Assembly: GCA_007128525.1 (NCBI GenBank)
Contig: SKXG01000254.1
Coordinates: 1 to 6,076 of the forward strand
DNA from: Pseudomonadales bacterium
GTDB lineage: Bacteria; Pseudomonadota; Gammaproteobacteria; Pseudomonadales; Azotimanducaceae
Length of the DNA stretch: 6,076 nucleotides
Direction: 5' to 3'
Shown: positions 5,878-6,076 of the stretch, in pieces
Numbering within the stretch: position 1 is the first letter of the stretch
How the letters are laid out: each line of letters starts with the position of its first letter
The notes under the pieces: generated by a model
What the model was told of the DNA's origin: nothing
Seen by the model: the letters and a program-made list of their open reading frames with translations, nothing else
Database searches by the model: none
Program-made: the position numbers and the translations under genes

Positions 5878-6076
5878 TCAGCCCAGCACTTTGTTGATGG
5901 TGGCGATCAGCCTCTCAGGGTTGAATGGCTTGACGATCCAGCCCGTTGCCCCGGCTTCGCGACCCTGTTGTTTCTTGTCCGTGGACGACTCGGTCGTCAA
6001 CATCAGAATTGGAACAAACTTATAGCTGGGCAGACTGCGCAGCTTTCGAATCAGGCTGATGCCATCCAGATTCGGC
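5878..6076 (-). CDS. cheY: CheY-type single-domain response regulator, C-terminal part (5' end outside window)
   Basis: The last 65 codons and a TGA stop (5880-5878) are present; the N-terminal half lies beyond the window. Readable segments are PNLDGISLIRKLR, then PILMLTTESS with the conserved switch threonine, and AGATGWIVKPF with the invariant lysine of receiver domains. The protein stops soon after the last helix (LIATINKVLG), so no output domain follows, as in CheY. The phospho-acceptor aspartate should lie just upstream of PNLDG and is not visible. Where E. coli CheY has Y106 in GYVVKPF, this protein has tryptophan. Its place at the head of the visible operon, 20 nt before cheW, supports a CheY that receives phosphate from the CheA of this system. 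Whether it drives flagella or another output cannot be told here. Confidence 0.93.
   Translation of the reverse strand, partial: PNLDGISLIRKLRSLPSYKFVPILMLTTESSTDKKQQGREAGATGWIVKPFNPERLIATINKVLG

Noticed and set aside
5291..6025. A 244-codon plus-strand open frame spanning cheW and the end of cheY.
   Set aside because: It crosses two well-supported genes antisense, has no ribosome binding site I can support and no domain signature.

Overview
This is a chemotaxis signal-transduction operon on the minus strand, most likely from a gammaproteobacterium of moderately high GC. The basis is the protein signatures: a proteobacterial-type CheD with an N-terminal extension, an MCP with a four-helix-bundle sensor and a C-terminal xWxxF pentapeptide, and a CheR with the matching loop. 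I cannot name the genus.

Read 5'->3' on the minus strand, from the right edge to the left, the order is: the C-terminal half of a CheY (truncated by the window), cheW, a transmembrane chemoreceptor, a 188-residue protein without an obvious textbook name but with a CheZ-like D-x-x-x-Q helix, cheR, cheD and cheB. Gaps between genes are 20, 103, 2, 73, 10 and 48 nt, all genes point the same way, and I see no convincing internal terminator, so they are probably co-transcribed. At the far left, on the plus strand, are the last 17 codons of a GGDEF-domain (diguanylate cyclase-like) gene, ending 8 bp from the cheB stop. The two transcription units therefore converge there.

The parts fit one working circuit. 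The receptor and CheW would couple to a CheA kinase, which is not in the window and is probably upstream of cheY. CheR and CheB would methylate and demethylate the receptor, CheD would deamidate receptor glutamines, and CheY would be the output. The order mcp-cheR-cheD-cheB, the receptor tail ending in EWEEF, the GAG loop in CheR and the 36H-like receptor length all resemble the F7-class (P. aeruginosa che2-like) arrangement. The receptor here is a membrane 4HB type rather than a soluble Aer2 type.

The most interesting item is the uncharacterised protein between the receptor and cheR. It is helical, carries an aspartate and glutamine spaced as in the CheZ active site, and ends in an acidic-hydrophobic tail (DESSVELF). 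CheD, two genes downstream, ends similarly (DDIELFE). It is a candidate CheY-P phosphatase or docking partner dedicated to this operon. No mobile elements, CRISPR arrays, tRNA/rRNA genes or clear promoters were found.
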